From positions 1-39,994 of the forward strand of contig NZ_JAGIBD010000033.1 in assembly GCF_017744555.1 (NCBI RefSeq): 39,994 nucleotides of DNA, given 5' to 3'. Positions 1 through 9,075 of this stretch are shown piece by piece. The number at the start of each line of letters is the position of its first letter. Position 1 is the stretch's first letter. The stretch comes from Cellulomonas sp. Lineage in GTDB: Bacteria > Actinomycetota > Actinomycetes > Actinomycetales > Cellulomonadaceae. Both the position numbers and the translations under genes were made by a program. The notes beneath the pieces are model-generated. The model saw nothing but the letters and a program-made list of their open reading frames with translations. It was not told the origin of the DNA and did no database searches.

Positions 1-34
1 GGTCCAGGGACGGCCCTCGCCCGGAGGCGGGACC

Positions 35-58
35 GTCGGGCGCCGGTCGGCACCCGAC
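35..58 (-). terminator. Candidate terminator hairpin downstream of the desaturase gene
   Basis: GTCGGG (35-40) pairs with CCCGAC (53-58). An inner GCC/GGC stem (42-44 with 49-51) lies across one C/A mismatch and closes a GGTC loop. It begins 48 nt past the desaturase stop on the minus strand. There is no U-tract, as is common in high-GC actinobacteria, so assignment rests on the stem and position alone. Confidence 0.4.
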
Positions 59-105
59 GAGGAGGAGGTCGGCCCGGACGGGCCAGATACCCGCCCGGAA
101 CCGCG

Positions 106-1185
106 TCAGACGCGGTACAGGGCCGTCACCGGGCAGGCGAACAGGTCGCGGTCGGGACGCCCGACGCTGTTGAGGTGCCGCACGATGATCGCGTACGACC
201 GCGGCAGCGACACCGACGCGTAGGGGATGTTGTGCGCCTGGCAGTACGCCTTCACGAGCGGCTGCGCGCGGCGCAGGCTCGGCCGGGGCATCGACGGGAA
301 CAGGTGGTGCTCGACCTGGTGGTTGAGCCCGCCCATGAGCACGTCGACCCAGCGGCCCCCGCCGATGTTGCGGCTCGTGAGCACCTGCCGGCGCAGGAAG
401 TCGATCCGGGCGTCCTTCGGGATCAGGGGCATGCCCTTGTGGTTCGGCGCGAACGACGCGCCCATGTAGAAGCCGAACAGCGCGAGCTGCACGACGAGGA
501 ACACGGCGGCCTTGACCGGCGACATCACGGCCAGGACGAGCGCGAGACCGCCGACCAGGCGGACGGCGAGCATCGAGAGCTCGACCCCGCGGCGCTCCAT
601 CGGCTCGCGCGACGACACCCGGCGGATCGCCGCGACGTGCAGCGCTGCACCCTCGAGGAACAGCAGCGGGAAGAAGAACCAGCCCTGCTTGCGCAGGAAC
701 CACCGCGAGAGCCTGCTGCGGTGCCGCTCGATGTCGTCGGGCGTGAACGCGATGACCTCGAGGTCGATGTCCGGGTCGGCGCCGACCTGGTTCGGCTTCG
801 CGTGGTGCCGCGTGTGCTTGTGCTGCCACCACCCGTAGCTCAGGCCGACGAACAGGTTGGCGAGCACCAGGCTGGTCCACGTGTTGGCCCGGCCGTTCGA
901 GAAGATCTGCCGGTGCGCGGCGTCGTGCCCGAGGAACGCCACCTGCGTGAGGACGACGGCCGCGCCGACCGCGACCGCGATCTGCCACCAGGAGTCGCCC
1001 ACCAGGACGATCCCGGCGACGAGCGCGCCCATCGCGACGACGGCCGCCGTGATCCGTGCGGTGTAGTGGCCCGGGCGGCGGCGCATGAGACCTGCCGCCT
1101 GGACGCGCCGAGTGAGCTCGGTGAAGTCGCTGACCGCTCTGTCACGCGGTCGCTGCGAGGTGGGTGTCGCGGTGTCGATGGTCAT
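106..1185 (-). CDS. Membrane fatty acid desaturase / acyl-lipid desaturase
   Basis: This 359-residue membrane di-iron desaturase should insert a double bond into acyl chains of membrane lipids or acyl-CoA, using electrons from a ferredoxin or a reductase partner. The three diagnostic histidine boxes are complete: HDAAH at about residues 87-91, HTRHH at 124-128 and HQVEHH at 289-294. Hydrophobic segments lie around residues 45-80, 103-118 and 205-245. Length and box spacing fit the DesA3/linoleoyl-CoA desaturase-like group. The ATG at 1185 has a purine-rich stretch (AGGACGG) just upstream. It is transcribed alone; the cold shock gene on the same strand is separated from it by a strong hairpin. 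The exact substrate and double-bond position cannot be read from sequence. A role in membrane fluidity at low temperature is an inference, helped by the neighbouring csp gene. Confidence 0.92.
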   Translation of the reverse strand: MTIDTATPTSQRPRDRAVSDFTELTRRVQAAGLMRRRPGHYTARITAAVVAMGALVAGIVLVGDSWWQIAVAVGAAVVLTQVAFLGHDAAHRQIFSNGRANTWTSLVLANLFVGLSYGWWQHKHTRHHAKPNQVGADPDIDLEVIAFTPDDIERHRSRLSRWFLRKQGWFFFPLLFLEGAALHVAAIRRVSSREPMERRGVELSMLAVRLVGGLALVLAVMSPVKAAVFLVVQLALFGFYMGASFAPNHKGMPLIPKDARIDFLRRQVLTSRNIGGGRWVDVLMGGLNHQVEHHLFPSMPRPSLRRAQPLVKAYCQAHNIPYASVSLPRSYAIIVRHLNSVGRPDRDLFACPVTALYRV

Positions 1186-1266
1186 GGCGGTCCGTCCTGT
1201 CGTCCCCGGTGTCTCCGAGGGAGGGGGACTTCGCGACAGCCACGCCTCGTCGTCCGGTGAATACGA

Positions 1267-1297
1267 CGAGACCCCGGCCGCGCGGGCCGGGGTCTCG
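1267..1297 (-). terminator. Rho-independent-like terminator of the cold shock gene
   Basis: A perfect 13-bp inverted repeat, CGAGACCCCGGCC (1267-1279) with its complement (1285-1297), surrounds a 5-nt GCGCG loop. It sits 26 nt beyond the csp stop and 82 nt upstream of the desaturase start on the same strand, so it should separate the two transcripts. There is no U-tract. Confidence 0.75.
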
Positions 1298-1322
1298 ACG
1301 GGTGCTCAGTGTCGAGCGTAGG

Positions 1323-1526
1323 TCACAGAGGCGTGATGTTCGAGGCCTGCGGACCCTTCGGGCCCTGCGTGACGTCGAACTGGACCTTCTGGTTCTCCTC
1401 GAGCGTGCGGTAGCCGCTCGTCGCGATGGCCGAGTAGTGCGCGAAGACGTCGGGGCCGCCGTCCTCGGGGGCGATGAAGCCGAAGCCCTTCTCGGCGTTG
1501 AACCACTTCACGGTGCCAACAGGCAT
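1323..1526 (-). CDS. Cold shock protein, CspA family
   Basis: This 67-residue single-domain OB-fold protein binds single-stranded RNA and DNA and acts as an RNA chaperone in the cytoplasm. RNP1 appears as KGFGFI (about residues 13-18) and RNP2 as VFAHYS (27-32); the N-terminal [11 protein letters not shown] is typical. Length matches CspA/CspB proteins exactly. The ATG at 1526 is preceded by a purine-rich GAGAAGAGAG that serves as ribosome binding site. It is monocistronic, with a strong hairpin downstream. The long gene-free stretch upstream (1527-1757) may hold a structured 5' leader of the kind usual for csp genes, but I cannot define one. Whether it is cold-induced or constitutive is not visible. 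Confidence 0.95.
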   Translation of the reverse strand: MPVGTVKWFNAEKGFGFIAPEDGGPDVFAHYSAIATSGYRTLEENQKVQFDVTQGPKGPQASNITPL

Positions 1527-1757
1527 GATGCTCTCTTCTCTCAGGCTGGTACTGACAACCCCGTCTGACCGGGACCGGTGATCACGGTGGTCGTCGTCCG
1601 TCCGTCGAGGAAGCCTCGAGAACGTCGTGCCGGGTCTCCCGCGGCGGTCATGACAAGCGATGCACAGCGACTACGAGGAACACCGTACGGCACGGATACC
1701 CCAGATGGGAAAGGTCACACCGAAACGAGACGTCGACGACGTGGCGCGTGCGGTACC
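1527..1757. other. Gene-free region between divergent csp and kdp
   Basis: Apart from the csp ribosome binding site next to 1527, I see no convincing gene, promoter hexamer pair or structured RNA here. It presumably contains the csp promoter and 5' leader (minus strand). The kdp control elements begin at 1758. Confidence 0.4.
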
Positions 1758-1800
1758 CCGTCAAGGGTGGGCGTGCGGCCGTCAAGGATCCGTCAAGGGT
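1758..1800 (+). promoter_or_regulatory. Three phased direct repeats, probable KdpE-binding region
   Basis: CCGTCAAGGGT occurs at 1758-1768 and 1790-1800, with CCGTCAAGGAT at 1779-1789. The start-to-start spacings are 21 and 11 bp, about two and one helical turns, so all copies lie on one face of the DNA. Such head-to-tail phased repeats are typical operators of OmpR/PhoB-family regulators, and the only such regulator in the window is KdpE, encoded at the end of this operon. A weak -10-like TTACAC (about 1824) lies some 24 nt past the last repeat, as expected for an activator at the -35 region. KdpE binding itself is inferred. Confidence 0.65.
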
Positions 1801-1907
1801 GGCCGCCGGGGCGCTGACCCGGGCTTACACCTGAGGAGCGGGCCCTCCCGGGGCTCGTCCGGTGCGGTCCGAGGGACCGTCCCGGCCGATCGTCGAAGGT
1901 GCCTCCC

Positions 1908-1991
1908 ATGGCCGACCTGGCCTTCCTCGCGCTGACCGTGGCGTTCTTCGCCGCCGTCGCTCTCGTCGCCCGCCGGGCGGACCGGTCATGA
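1908..1991 (+). CDS. 27-residue membrane peptide leading the kdp operon
   Basis: This very short frame begins MADLAFLALTVAFF and ends in a basic tail (RRADRS). It predicts one transmembrane helix of about 20 residues with positive charges after it. A ribosome binding site-like GAAGGTG lies 7 nt before the ATG, and its TGA overlaps the kdpF ATG (ATGA), which points to real, coupled translation. It resembles KdpF in size and topology but is a separate peptide. It may be an additional small Kdp subunit or a translational leader for kdpF. I do not know a named family with certainty. Confidence 0.6.
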   Translation: MADLAFLALTVAFFAAVALVARRADRS

Positions 1992-2080
1992 GCGCGGCTG
2001 ACGTCGCCGGGCTCGTCGTGGCCGCCGCGCTGCTGGTGTACCTCGTCGTGCAGCTGCTGCGCTCGGACAAGGTGCGGTGA
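1988..2080 (+). CDS. kdpF: K+-transporting ATPase subunit KdpF
   Basis: This 30-residue single-helix peptide (starts [19 protein letters not shown], ends RSDKVR) is the small stabilising subunit of the KdpFABC complex in the cytoplasmic membrane. Size, the LVYL helix and the short charged tail match KdpF. Its ATG overlaps the stop of the preceding 27-codon frame, and its TGA overlaps the kdpA GTG (GTGA), so translation of the three genes is coupled. Confidence 0.88.
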   Translation: MSAADVAGLVVAAALLVYLVVQLLRSDKVR

Positions 2081-3741
2081 GCGGGCCGATGGTCGCCGTC
2101 GCGCAGGTCGGTCTCGTCGTGCTGGTGCTGGCGCTCGCGCACCGGCCGCTCGGCGAGTACATGGCGCGCGTGTTCACGTCGCCGCGGCACCTGGCCGTCG
2201 AGCGGGTCGGGTACCGGGTGATGCGGGTGGACCCGGACGCGGAGCAGCGGTGGAGCACGTACCTGCTGTCGCTGCTCGGGTTCTCGATGGCCGGCGTGCT
2301 GCTGCTGTACGGGCTCGCGCGCCTGCAGGGCGTGCTCCCGATGTCGCTCGGCGTGCCGGGGTTCGACCCGGCGGGCGCGTGGAACACCGCGGTCTCGTTC
2401 GTGACGAACACGAACTGGCAGTGGTACTCGGGCGAGGCCGCCGCGGGGCACCTGCTGCAGATGGCGGGGCTCGCGGTGCAGAACTTCGTGTCCGCCGCCG
2501 TCGGGCTCGCCGTCGCCGTGGCCCTGGTGCGCGGGTTCGTGCGGTCCGGGACGGACGGGCGGGTCGGCAACTTCTGGTCCGACCTGGTGCGCGGCTCGGT
2601 GCGGGTGCTGCTTCCGCTCGCCTTCGTGGCGGCGGTCGTGCTCGTCGCGGGCGGCGTCATCCAGAACTTCGACGGGCACACCGAGATCACGACCCTCGCG
2701 GGCGGCGCGCAGCACGTGCTCGGCGGCCCGGTCGCGTCGCAGGAGGCGATCAAGGAGCTCGGCACCAACGGCGGCGGGTTCTTCAACGCCAACTCGGCGC
2801 ACCCGCTCGAGAACCCGGCGCCGTGGACGAACGTCGTCGAGGTCGTGCTGCTCCTGCTGGTGCCGTTCTCGCTGCCGCGCACGTTCGGCGTGATGGTCGG
2901 CGACCGGCGTCAGGGGTGGGCCGTGCTCGCGACGATGGCGACGCTGTGGGCCGGTGCCGTGGCACTGCTGACCTGGGCGGAGACGGCCGGGCCGGGGCTC
3001 GCGCCGCTGGCCGCGGGAGGGGCTCTCGAAGGCAAGGAGGTGCGGTTCGGTGCGGCGGCGTCAGCGCTGTTCGCCGCGTCGACGACGGGCACGTCGACCG
3101 GGGCCGTCAACGCGATGCACGACTCCCTGACGGCGCCGGGCGGCGGCGTGACGATCGTCAACATGCTGCTCGGCGAGGTCGCGCCGGGCGGCGTCGGCAC
3201 GGGGCTGTACGGGCTGCTGGTGCTCGCGGTCGTCACGGTGTTCCTCGCGGGGCTCATGGTCGGGCGGACGCCCGAGTACCTCGGCAAGAAGATCGGGCGG
3301 CAGGAGATCACGCTCGTCGCCCTGGCCGTGCTGACGATGCCGGCGATCGTGCTGGTCGGGACCGCGGTCGCGATCGCGACGCCCGACGGGCGTGCCGGGA
3401 TCCTCAACGGCGGCCCGCACGGGCTGTCCGAGGTGCTGTACGCGTTCGCGTCGGCGGGCAACAACAACGGGTCCGCGTTCGCCGGGCTCACCGTGGCGAC
3501 GCCGTTCTACAACACGCTCCTCGGGCTCGCGATGCTCGCCGGCCGGTTCGTGCCCATCGCTCTCGTGCTGGCGCTGGCCGGCCGGCTCGCCTCGCAGCGG
3601 AGCACGCCCGCGAGCGCCGGGACGCTGCCGACGCACGGCCCGCTGTTCGTCGGCCTGCTCGTGTCGGTGACGCTCGTCGTCGTCGGCCTCACGTTCGTCC
3701 CCGTCCTGTCCCTCGGTCCCGTCGTGGAGTCGTTGTCATGA
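2077..3741 (+). CDS. kdpA: K+-transporting ATPase subunit A (potassium channel-like subunit)
   Basis: KdpA (554 residues) is the K+-selective, channel-like membrane subunit of the KdpFABC P-type ATPase. Signatures include the filter-associated [10 protein letters not shown] (about residue 110), [19 protein letters not shown] (about 230-248), [17 protein letters not shown] (about 335-350) and [10 protein letters not shown] (about 460). About ten hydrophobic segments are visible, and length matches the family (~550-560). The GTG start at 2077 overlaps the kdpF stop by 4 nt and has AAGGTG just upstream; an ATG at 2089 is too far from that site. The next gene, kdpB, also overlaps by 4 nt. Expression should rise under potassium limitation through KdpD/KdpE. 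Confidence 0.96.
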   Translation: MSGPMVAVAQVGLVVLVLALAHRPLGEYMARVFTSPRHLAVERVGYRVMRVDPDAEQRWSTYLLSLLGFSMAGVLLLYGLARLQGVLPMSLGVPGFDPAGAWNTAVSFVTNTNWQWYSGEAAAGHLLQMAGLAVQNFVSAAVGLAVAVALVRGFVRSGTDGRVGNFWSDLVRGSVRVLLPLAFVAAVVLVAGGVIQNFDGHTEITTLAGGAQHVLGGPVASQEAIKELGTNGGGFFNANSAHPLENPAPWTNVVEVVLLLLVPFSLPRTFGVMVGDRRQGWAVLATMATLWAGAVALLTWAETAGPGLAPLAAGGALEGKEVRFGAAASALFAASTTGTSTGAVNAMHDSLTAPGGGVTIVNMLLGEVAPGGVGTGLYGLLVLAVVTVFLAGLMVGRTPEYLGKKIGRQEITLVALAVLTMPAIVLVGTAVAIATPDGRAGILNGGPHGLSEVLYAFASAGNNNGSAFAGLTVATPFYNTLLGLAMLAGRFVPIALVLALAGRLASQRSTPASAGTLPTHGPLFVGLLVSVTLVVVGLTFVPVLSLGPVVESLS

Positions 3742-5855
3742 GCACCGTCCTGCAGGTCCCGCCGCGGACGCCGGTCGCGCACCGGGTCCCGGGTGCACCG
3801 AGCGCGCTCTCCGCCCGGCAGCTCGCCGCGGCCCTGCCGGGTGCGCTGCGCGGACTCGACCCCCGTCGGCTGTGGGGTGCGCCCGTGCTGCTCGTCGTCG
3901 AGGTCGGCGCCGCGTTCACGACCGTGCTGGCCGTCGCCGAGCCGAGCGTGTTCGCGTGGGCGGTCACGGTGTGGCTGTGGCTCACCGCGTTGTTCGCGAC
4001 GCTCGCCGAGTCCGTCGCCGAGGGGCGGGGGAAGGCGCAGGCCGCCACGCTGCGCGCCACGCAGCGGACGACGACGGCCCGCCGGGTCGTCGCCCCGGCC
4101 GACACCCTCGAGGAGACGACGTCGCTGTGGCGTCTGCCGACCACCGAGGTGCCGTCTTCGACGCTGCGGGTCGGGGACGTCGTCGTGGTCGAGGCGGGGG
4201 AGACGATCCCGTCCGACGGGGACGTGGTCGAGGGCGTCGCGTCGGTCGACGAGTCGGCCATCACCGGGGAGTCCGCGCCCGTGATCCGGGAGTCCGGCGG
4301 GGACCGGTCGGCCGTGACCGGCGGGACCGTCGTGCTGTCGGACCGGATCGTCGTGCGGATCACCGCGCAGCCCGGCCAGACGTTCGTGGACCGGATGATC
4401 GGGCTCGTCGAGGGGTCGGCGCGGCAGAAGACGCCCAACGAGGTCGCGCTCAACGTGCTGCTCACGACCTTGACGATCGTGTTCCTGCTGGCCGTCGTCA
4501 CGCTGCAGCCGTTCGCGGTCTACTCCGGAGCGCAGCAGTCGCTCGTCGTGCTCGTCGCGCTGCTGGTGTGCCTCATCCCGACGACGATCGGCGCGCTGCT
4601 GTCGGCCATCGGGATCGCGGGCATGGACCGGCTGGTGCGGCGCAACGTGCTCGCGATGTCGGGCCGGGCCGTCGAGGCGGCCGGGGACGTGGACGTGCTG
4701 CTGCTCGACAAGACCGGCACGATCACGCTCGGCAACCGGCAGGCGGCTGACCTGCTGCCCGCCGCCGGGGTCTCGCCGGAGGTGCTGGCCGACGCCGCGC
4801 AGCTGTCGAGCATGGCCGACGAGACGCCCGAGGGACGGTCGGTGCTGGTGCTGGTCAAGGAGCGGTTCGGGCTGCGCGAGCGGCACGACCTGGCGGGTGC
4901 GCAGCTCGTGCCGTTCACGGCGGTGACCCGCATGAGCGGCGTCGACCTGCCGGGCAGACGGGTGCGCAAGGGAGCCGCCGCGGCCGTGACGCACTGGGTG
5001 CGCTCGACGGGCGGGCACACCGGCCCGGACGTCGCCGCGACGGTCGACGCGATCTCGTCGTCGGGCGGCACACCGCTCGTCGTCGCCTCGCAGGTCGGGC
5101 AGGCGCCGGCACGCGTGCTCGGGGTCGTCCATCTCAAGGACGTCGTCAAGGAGGGCATGCGCGAACGGTTCGACGCGCTGCGGGCCATGGGCATCCGGAC
5201 CGTCATGGTCACGGGCGACAACCCGCTCACCGCGGCGGCCATCGCAGCCGAGGCGGGCGTGGACGACGTGCTCGCCGAGGCCACGCCCGAGGACAAGCTC
5301 GCACTCATCCGCCGCGAGCAGGCCGGTGGCCGGCTGGTCGCGATGTGCGGCGACGGCACCAACGACGCCCCGGCGCTGGCGCAGGCCGACGTCGGCGTCG
5401 CGATGAACACGGGCACCACGGCCGCCAAGGAGGCCGGGAACATGGTCGACCTCGACTCCAACCCGACCAAGCTCATCGAGATCGTCGAGATCGGCAAGCA
5501 GCTGCTCATCACGCGCGGCGCGCTCACCACGTTCTCCGTCGCGAACGACGTCGCGAAGTACTTCGCGATCCTGCCCGCGATGTTCGTCGTCGCGTTCCCG
5601 CAGCTGGCCGTGCTCAACGTGATGCACCTGGCCAGCCCGGAGTCGGCCATCCTCTCGGCGGTCGTGTTCAACGCGCTCGTCATCGTCGCGCTGCTGCCGC
5701 TGTCCCTGCGCGGCGTGCGGTACCGGCCTGCGGCGGCCTCGGTCATGCTGCGCCGCAACCTGCTGGTCTACGGCGTCGGCGGGCTGGTCGCGCCGTTCGT
5801 CGGCATCAAGCTCCTCGACGTCGTCATCTCCCTCCTCCCCGGGATCGCCTCATGA
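3738..5855 (+). CDS. kdpB: K+-transporting P-type ATPase subunit B
   Basis: KdpB (705 residues) is the catalytic P-type ATPase subunit that hydrolyses ATP to drive K+ uptake through KdpA. The phosphorylated aspartate lies in DKTGT (Asp324), the actuator motif is TGES in [10 protein letters not shown], the nucleotide-binding lysine region carries VRKGAAAAV, and the hinge is [19 protein letters not shown]. Pairs of membrane helices flank the actuator domain, and the membrane segment [15 protein letters not shown] contains the conserved proline. The ATG at 3738 overlaps the kdpA stop (ATGA), and kdpC overlaps the end in the same way. The first ~45 residues form a loosely conserved N-terminal tail, usual for actinobacterial KdpB. 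Confidence 0.97.
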   Translation: MSTVLQVPPRTPVAHRVPGAPSALSARQLAAALPGALRGLDPRRLWGAPVLLVVEVGAAFTTVLAVAEPSVFAWAVTVWLWLTALFATLAESVAEGRGKAQAATLRATQRTTTARRVVAPADTLEETTSLWRLPTTEVPSSTLRVGDVVVVEAGETIPSDGDVVEGVASVDESAITGESAPVIRESGGDRSAVTGGTVVLSDRIVVRITAQPGQTFVDRMIGLVEGSARQKTPNEVALNVLLTTLTIVFLLAVVTLQPFAVYSGAQQSLVVLVALLVCLIPTTIGALLSAIGIAGMDRLVRRNVLAMSGRAVEAAGDVDVLLLDKTGTITLGNRQAADLLPAAGVSPEVLADAAQLSSMADETPEGRSVLVLVKERFGLRERHDLAGAQLVPFTAVTRMSGVDLPGRRVRKGAAAAVTHWVRSTGGHTGPDVAATVDAISSSGGTPLVVASQVGQAPARVLGVVHLKDVVKEGMRERFDALRAMGIRTVMVTGDNPLTAAAIAAEAGVDDVLAEATPEDKLALIRREQAGGRLVAMCGDGTNDAPALAQADVGVAMNTGTTAAKEAGNMVDLDSNPTKLIEIVEIGKQLLITRGALTTFSVANDVAKYFAILPAMFVVAFPQLAVLNVMHLASPESAILSAVVFNALVIVALLPLSLRGVRYRPAAASVMLRRNLLVYGVGGLVAPFVGIKLLDVVISLLPGIAS

Positions 5856-6493
5856 CCACGACCCTCGCTCCCCGTCCCGTCGGCACCACCGCGGTGTCGT
5901 TCGTCCGCCAGACGCTCGCCGGCCTGCGCGTGCTGCTCGTCCTCACGGTGCTGCTCGGGGTCGTCTACCCGCTCGCGGTCACCGGCGTCGGGCAGGCGTT
6001 GTTCCGGTGGCAGGCGTCCGGGTCGCTCGTCGCCGCCGACGCGTCGCGGGTGACGTCGCCGTCGTCCGCGGTCGGCTCTGTGCTCGTGGGTCAGCAGTTC
6101 GCGGGGGAGCAGTGGTTCCACCCGCGGCCGTCGGCGGCGGGGGACGGGTACGACACGCTCGCGTCGGCCGGGTCGAACCTCGGGCCGAACAACCCGGAAC
6201 TCGTCGCCGCGATCGACGCACGGCGCGCGCAGGTCGCCGCCGACGAGCGCGTGGACCCGTCGCTCGTGCCGCCGGACGCGGTCACCGCGTCGGCGTCCGG
6301 GCTCGACCCCGACATCTCCCCGGCGTACGCGCGGCTGCAGGTCGCGCGGGTCGCCCGCGAGCGGGGGCTGCCGCAGGACGAGGTCGCGGCGCTCGTCGAG
6401 CGGCACGTCGTGGGCCGGGACCTCGGGTTCCTGGGGGAGCCGCGGGTCGACGTGCTCGCCCTCAACCTCGCGCTGCGCACAATGGGCTCGTGA
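5852..6493 (+). CDS. kdpC: K+-transporting ATPase subunit C
   Basis: KdpC (213 residues) has one N-terminal membrane helix (about residues 23-48, [21 protein letters not shown]) and an extracytoplasmic domain that helps KdpA bind K+ with high affinity. Family motifs include GQALF (about 50), [24 protein letters not shown] (around residues 90-113, the most conserved block), [14 protein letters not shown] (about 147) and the C-terminal LNLALR. Length is at the upper end of the usual 190-220. The ATG at 5852 overlaps the kdpB stop, and its own TGA overlaps the GTG of kdpD. Confidence 0.95.
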   Translation: MTTTLAPRPVGTTAVSFVRQTLAGLRVLLVLTVLLGVVYPLAVTGVGQALFRWQASGSLVAADASRVTSPSSAVGSVLVGQQFAGEQWFHPRPSAAGDGYDTLASAGSNLGPNNPELVAAIDARRAQVAADERVDPSLVPPDAVTASASGLDPDISPAYARLQVARVARERGLPQDEVAALVERHVVGRDLGFLGEPRVDVLALNLALRTMGS

Positions 6494-9075
6494 CCGGCGT
6501 CGAGGGCAGCCAGCCTGAAGACTTCGTCACGCCGGACGTGACGAAGGCTTCAGCCGGAGCGTCCGCCGGGGCCGCGGCGCGCCCCGGCGCCCCGGACATC
6601 CGGGCCCGGCGTGGACGGCTCACCGTCTATCTCGGCGCCGCGCCCGGCGTCGGCAAGACGTACGCGATGCTCGACGAGGCCCACCGCCGGGCGGCGCGCG
6701 GCACGGATGTCGTCGTCGGGCTCGTCGAGACCCACGGGCGTGCCGCGACCGCCGCGCAGCTCGACGGCCTGGAGGTGCTGCCGCGGCTCGTCCTGACCCA
6801 CCGGGACAGCGAGTTCACCGAGCTCGACGTCGACGCCGTGCTGCGCCGTGCCCCGCAGGTCGCGATGATCGACGAGCTCGCGCACACCAACGTCCCCGGC
6901 ACCCGGCACCCCAAGCGGTGGCAGGACGTGCACGACCTGCTCGACGCGGGCATCGACGTCGTCACGACCGTCAACGTGCAGCATCTCGAGTCGCTCAACG
7001 ACGACGTCGAGGCCATCACGGGCATCCGGCAGCGCGAGACGGTCCCCGACCAGGTGGTGCGGGACGCCGACCAGATCCAGCTCGTCGACCTGCCGCCGCA
7101 GGCCCTGCGGCGACGGCTCGCGCACGGCAACGTGTACCGGGCCGAGCAGGTCGACGCGTCGCTCGCGTCGTACTTCCGGCTCGGCAACCTCACCGCGCTG
7201 CGCGAGCTCGCGCTGCTGTGGCTCGCGGACCGGGTCGACGACGCGCTCACCGACTACCGCCGCGACCACCGCATCGAGACGCCGTGGCCCGCGCGCGAGC
7301 GGATCGTCGTCGCCGTCACCGGCGGCCCCGAGGGGGACACGCTGCTGCGCCGGGGTGCGCGCATCGCCCAGCGGGCTGCCGGGTCGGAGCTGCTCGCCGT
7401 GCACGTGCTCGCGACCGACGGCCTGCCGAGCGCGCCACCCGGGCGGATCGCGGCGCAGCGCGAGCTCGTCGAACAGCTCGGCGGCACGTTCCACACGGTC
7501 GTCGGGGAGGACGTCCCGAGCGCGGTCGTCGACTTCGCGACCGGCGTGAACGCCACGATGATCGTCGTCGGGGTGTCCCGCCGGAGCCGGTGGCGCGAGG
7601 CACTGTCGGAGGGCAACGGGACCGAGATCGCGAGGCTGGCCGGGGCGATCGACGTGCACCTCGTGACGCACGAGAAGGCCCGGTCCGGGCGGCCGCGGCT
7701 GTCCGGACGGTCGCCCCTGTCGCCGTCGCGGCGGCTCGCCGGGTGGCTGCTCGCACTCGTCGGGCCCGTGCTGCTCACGTGGGTCCTGTCGCTGCTGCGC
7801 GACTCGATCAGCCTGCCGACCGAGCTCATGCTGTTCCTCACGCTCACGGTGCTCGTCGCGATCGTCGGCGGGTTGTGGCCGGCCGTCGTCAGCGCCGTCG
7901 CGGGGTTCCTGCTGCTCAACTGGTTCTTCACCGAGCCGACGGGGCTGCTCACCATCGAGCGGCCCGAGAACGCGCTCGCGCTCGTGGTGTTCGTGCTGGT
8001 CGCCGCGGGTGTCGCGTCCGTCGTCGACCTCGCTGCCCGGCGCACGGGTGAGGCGTTCCGGGCGCGTGCGGAGGCGTCCGCGCTCGCGTCCGTGTCGCGG
8101 GCCGTGCTATCCGGGGACGACAGCGCGGAGGCGCTCGTCGGACGGCTGCGCGAGACGTTCACGCTGCGGGCCGTCTCGCTGCTGGAGCGGTCGGGCGCGT
8201 CCTGGACCGTGCTCGCGTCGTCGGGTCCCGAGCCCGCGCTGCGCCCGGAGGACGGCCAGGCGGTGCTGACCGTCGACGAGACGCGCGTGCTCGCCCTGTG
8301 CGGCCGGGTGCTGCCCGCGAGCGACCGCCGGGTGCTGGAGGCGTTCGCGTCGCAGGTCGGCGCGGTGCTCTCGCAGAACCGGCTGCGGGAGCAGGCCGAG
8401 CAGGCGCGCGTCCTCGAGCAGGCCGACGCGACGCGGACGGCCCTGCTCGCGGCCGTCTCGCACGACCTGCGCACCCCGCTCGCCACGATCCGGGCCTCGG
8501 TCGACGCGTTGACGGGCCTCTCGCTCGGGCCCGCCGACCGGGCCGCCCTGGAGGAGGCGCTCGCCGACTCCACCGACCGGCTCGAACGGCTCATCGACAA
8601 CCTGCTCGACCTGTCCCGCCTGCAGACCGGCAGCGTCCGCCCGGTGCTCCGCGACACGAGCCTCGACGAGGTCGTCCCCCTGGCCGTCGAGGGGTACCCC
8701 GCCAACGTCGTCCGCCTCGACCTGCCCGAGACGCTGCCGCTCGTGCGCACCGACCCCGGGCTGCTCGAACGCGTCGTCGCGAACCTCGTCTCCAACGCCG
8801 TCCGCTACGGGCCGCCCGTCGTCGTCAGCGCGCAGGACTCGCCGGAGGGCCTCGTCGTCCGCGTCGCCGACAACGGGCCCGGCCTCGACGACGATCTCAA
8901 GGTGCACATGTTCGAGCCGTTCCAGCGGCTGGGCGACGGGTCCGGCACCGGCCTCGGGCTCGGCCTCGCCGTCGCCGACGGGCTCGCGACCGCCGTCGGC
9001 GCCGAGGTCCGCGCCGAGGACACCCCTGGCGGCGGACTGACGATGGTCGTGCTCGTGCCGCGGGCCTCGTCGTGA
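6490..9075 (+). CDS. kdpD: Osmosensitive K+ channel sensor histidine kinase KdpD
   Basis: KdpD (861 residues) is the membrane sensor kinase that phosphorylates KdpE. In order: the KdpD domain with a P-loop GAAPGVGKT (residues 49-57), a universal-stress-like domain (about 270-390), four closely spaced membrane helices (about 415-515), a GAF-like region, the phosphoacceptor histidine in AVSHDLRTPLATIR (about 655) and the ATPase domain with NLVSNAVRYGP, DNGPGLDD and GTGLGLGLAV. The GTG at 6490 overlaps the kdpC stop by 4 nt. No clear ribosome binding site precedes it, so coupling is likely; a second in-frame GTG at 6538 is possible. The first ~40 residues are a low-complexity extension (Ala/Gly/Pro-rich), and their DNA contains a strong inverted repeat (6515-6553). 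Confidence 0.95.
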   Translation: MTGVEGSQPEDFVTPDVTKASAGASAGAAARPGAPDIRARRGRLTVYLGAAPGVGKTYAMLDEAHRRAARGTDVVVGLVETHGRAATAAQLDGLEVLPRLVLTHRDSEFTELDVDAVLRRAPQVAMIDELAHTNVPGTRHPKRWQDVHDLLDAGIDVVTTVNVQHLESLNDDVEAITGIRQRETVPDQVVRDADQIQLVDLPPQALRRRLAHGNVYRAEQVDASLASYFRLGNLTALRELALLWLADRVDDALTDYRRDHRIETPWPARERIVVAVTGGPEGDTLLRRGARIAQRAAGSELLAVHVLATDGLPSAPPGRIAAQRELVEQLGGTFHTVVGEDVPSAVVDFATGVNATMIVVGVSRRSRWREALSEGNGTEIARLAGAIDVHLVTHEKARSGRPRLSGRSPLSPSRRLAGWLLALVGPVLLTWVLSLLRDSISLPTELMLFLTLTVLVAIVGGLWPAVVSAVAGFLLLNWFFTEPTGLLTIERPENALALVVFVLVAAGVASVVDLAARRTGEAFRARAEASALASVSRAVLSGDDSAEALVGRLRETFTLRAVSLLERSGASWTVLASSGPEPALRPEDGQAVLTVDETRVLALCGRVLPASDRRVLEAFASQVGAVLSQNRLREQAEQARVLEQADATRTALLAAVSHDLRTPLATIRASVDALTGLSLGPADRAALEEALADSTDRLERLIDNLLDLSRLQTGSVRPVLRDTSLDEVVPLAVEGYPANVVRLDLPETLPLVRTDPGLLERVVANLVSNAVRYGPPVVVSAQDSPEGLVVRVADNGPGLDDDLKVHMFEPFQRLGDGSGTGLGLGLAVADGLATAVGAEVRAEDTPGGGLTMVVLVPRASS
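6515..6553 (+). repeat. 17-bp inverted repeat (hairpin) in the first codons of kdpD
   Basis: CTGAAGACTTCGTCACG (6515-6531) and CGTGACGAAGGCTTCAG (6537-6553) are complementary at 16 of 17 positions around a 5-nt CCGGA loop. It starts 25 nt inside kdpD, between the transporter genes and the regulatory genes. A stem this long in mRNA could terminate or stabilise the upstream transcript, or limit kdpD translation. Confidence 0.7.

Noticed and set aside
1225..1240. GGGGACTTCGCGAC upstream of the desaturase, a half match to the box
   Set aside because: Only one arm fits, and there is no -10 at the expected distance on the minus strand.
1873..1883. GGGACCGTCCC before the kdp operon
   Set aside because: The arms match but the spacer is 1 bp instead of 4, so it cannot be the same binding site.
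2250..3737. Long upstream extension of the kdpB frame through kdpA
   Set aside because: The extension is an Arg/Gly-rich shadow of kdpA. The kdpB protein starts at the ATG at 3738, which overlaps the kdpA stop.
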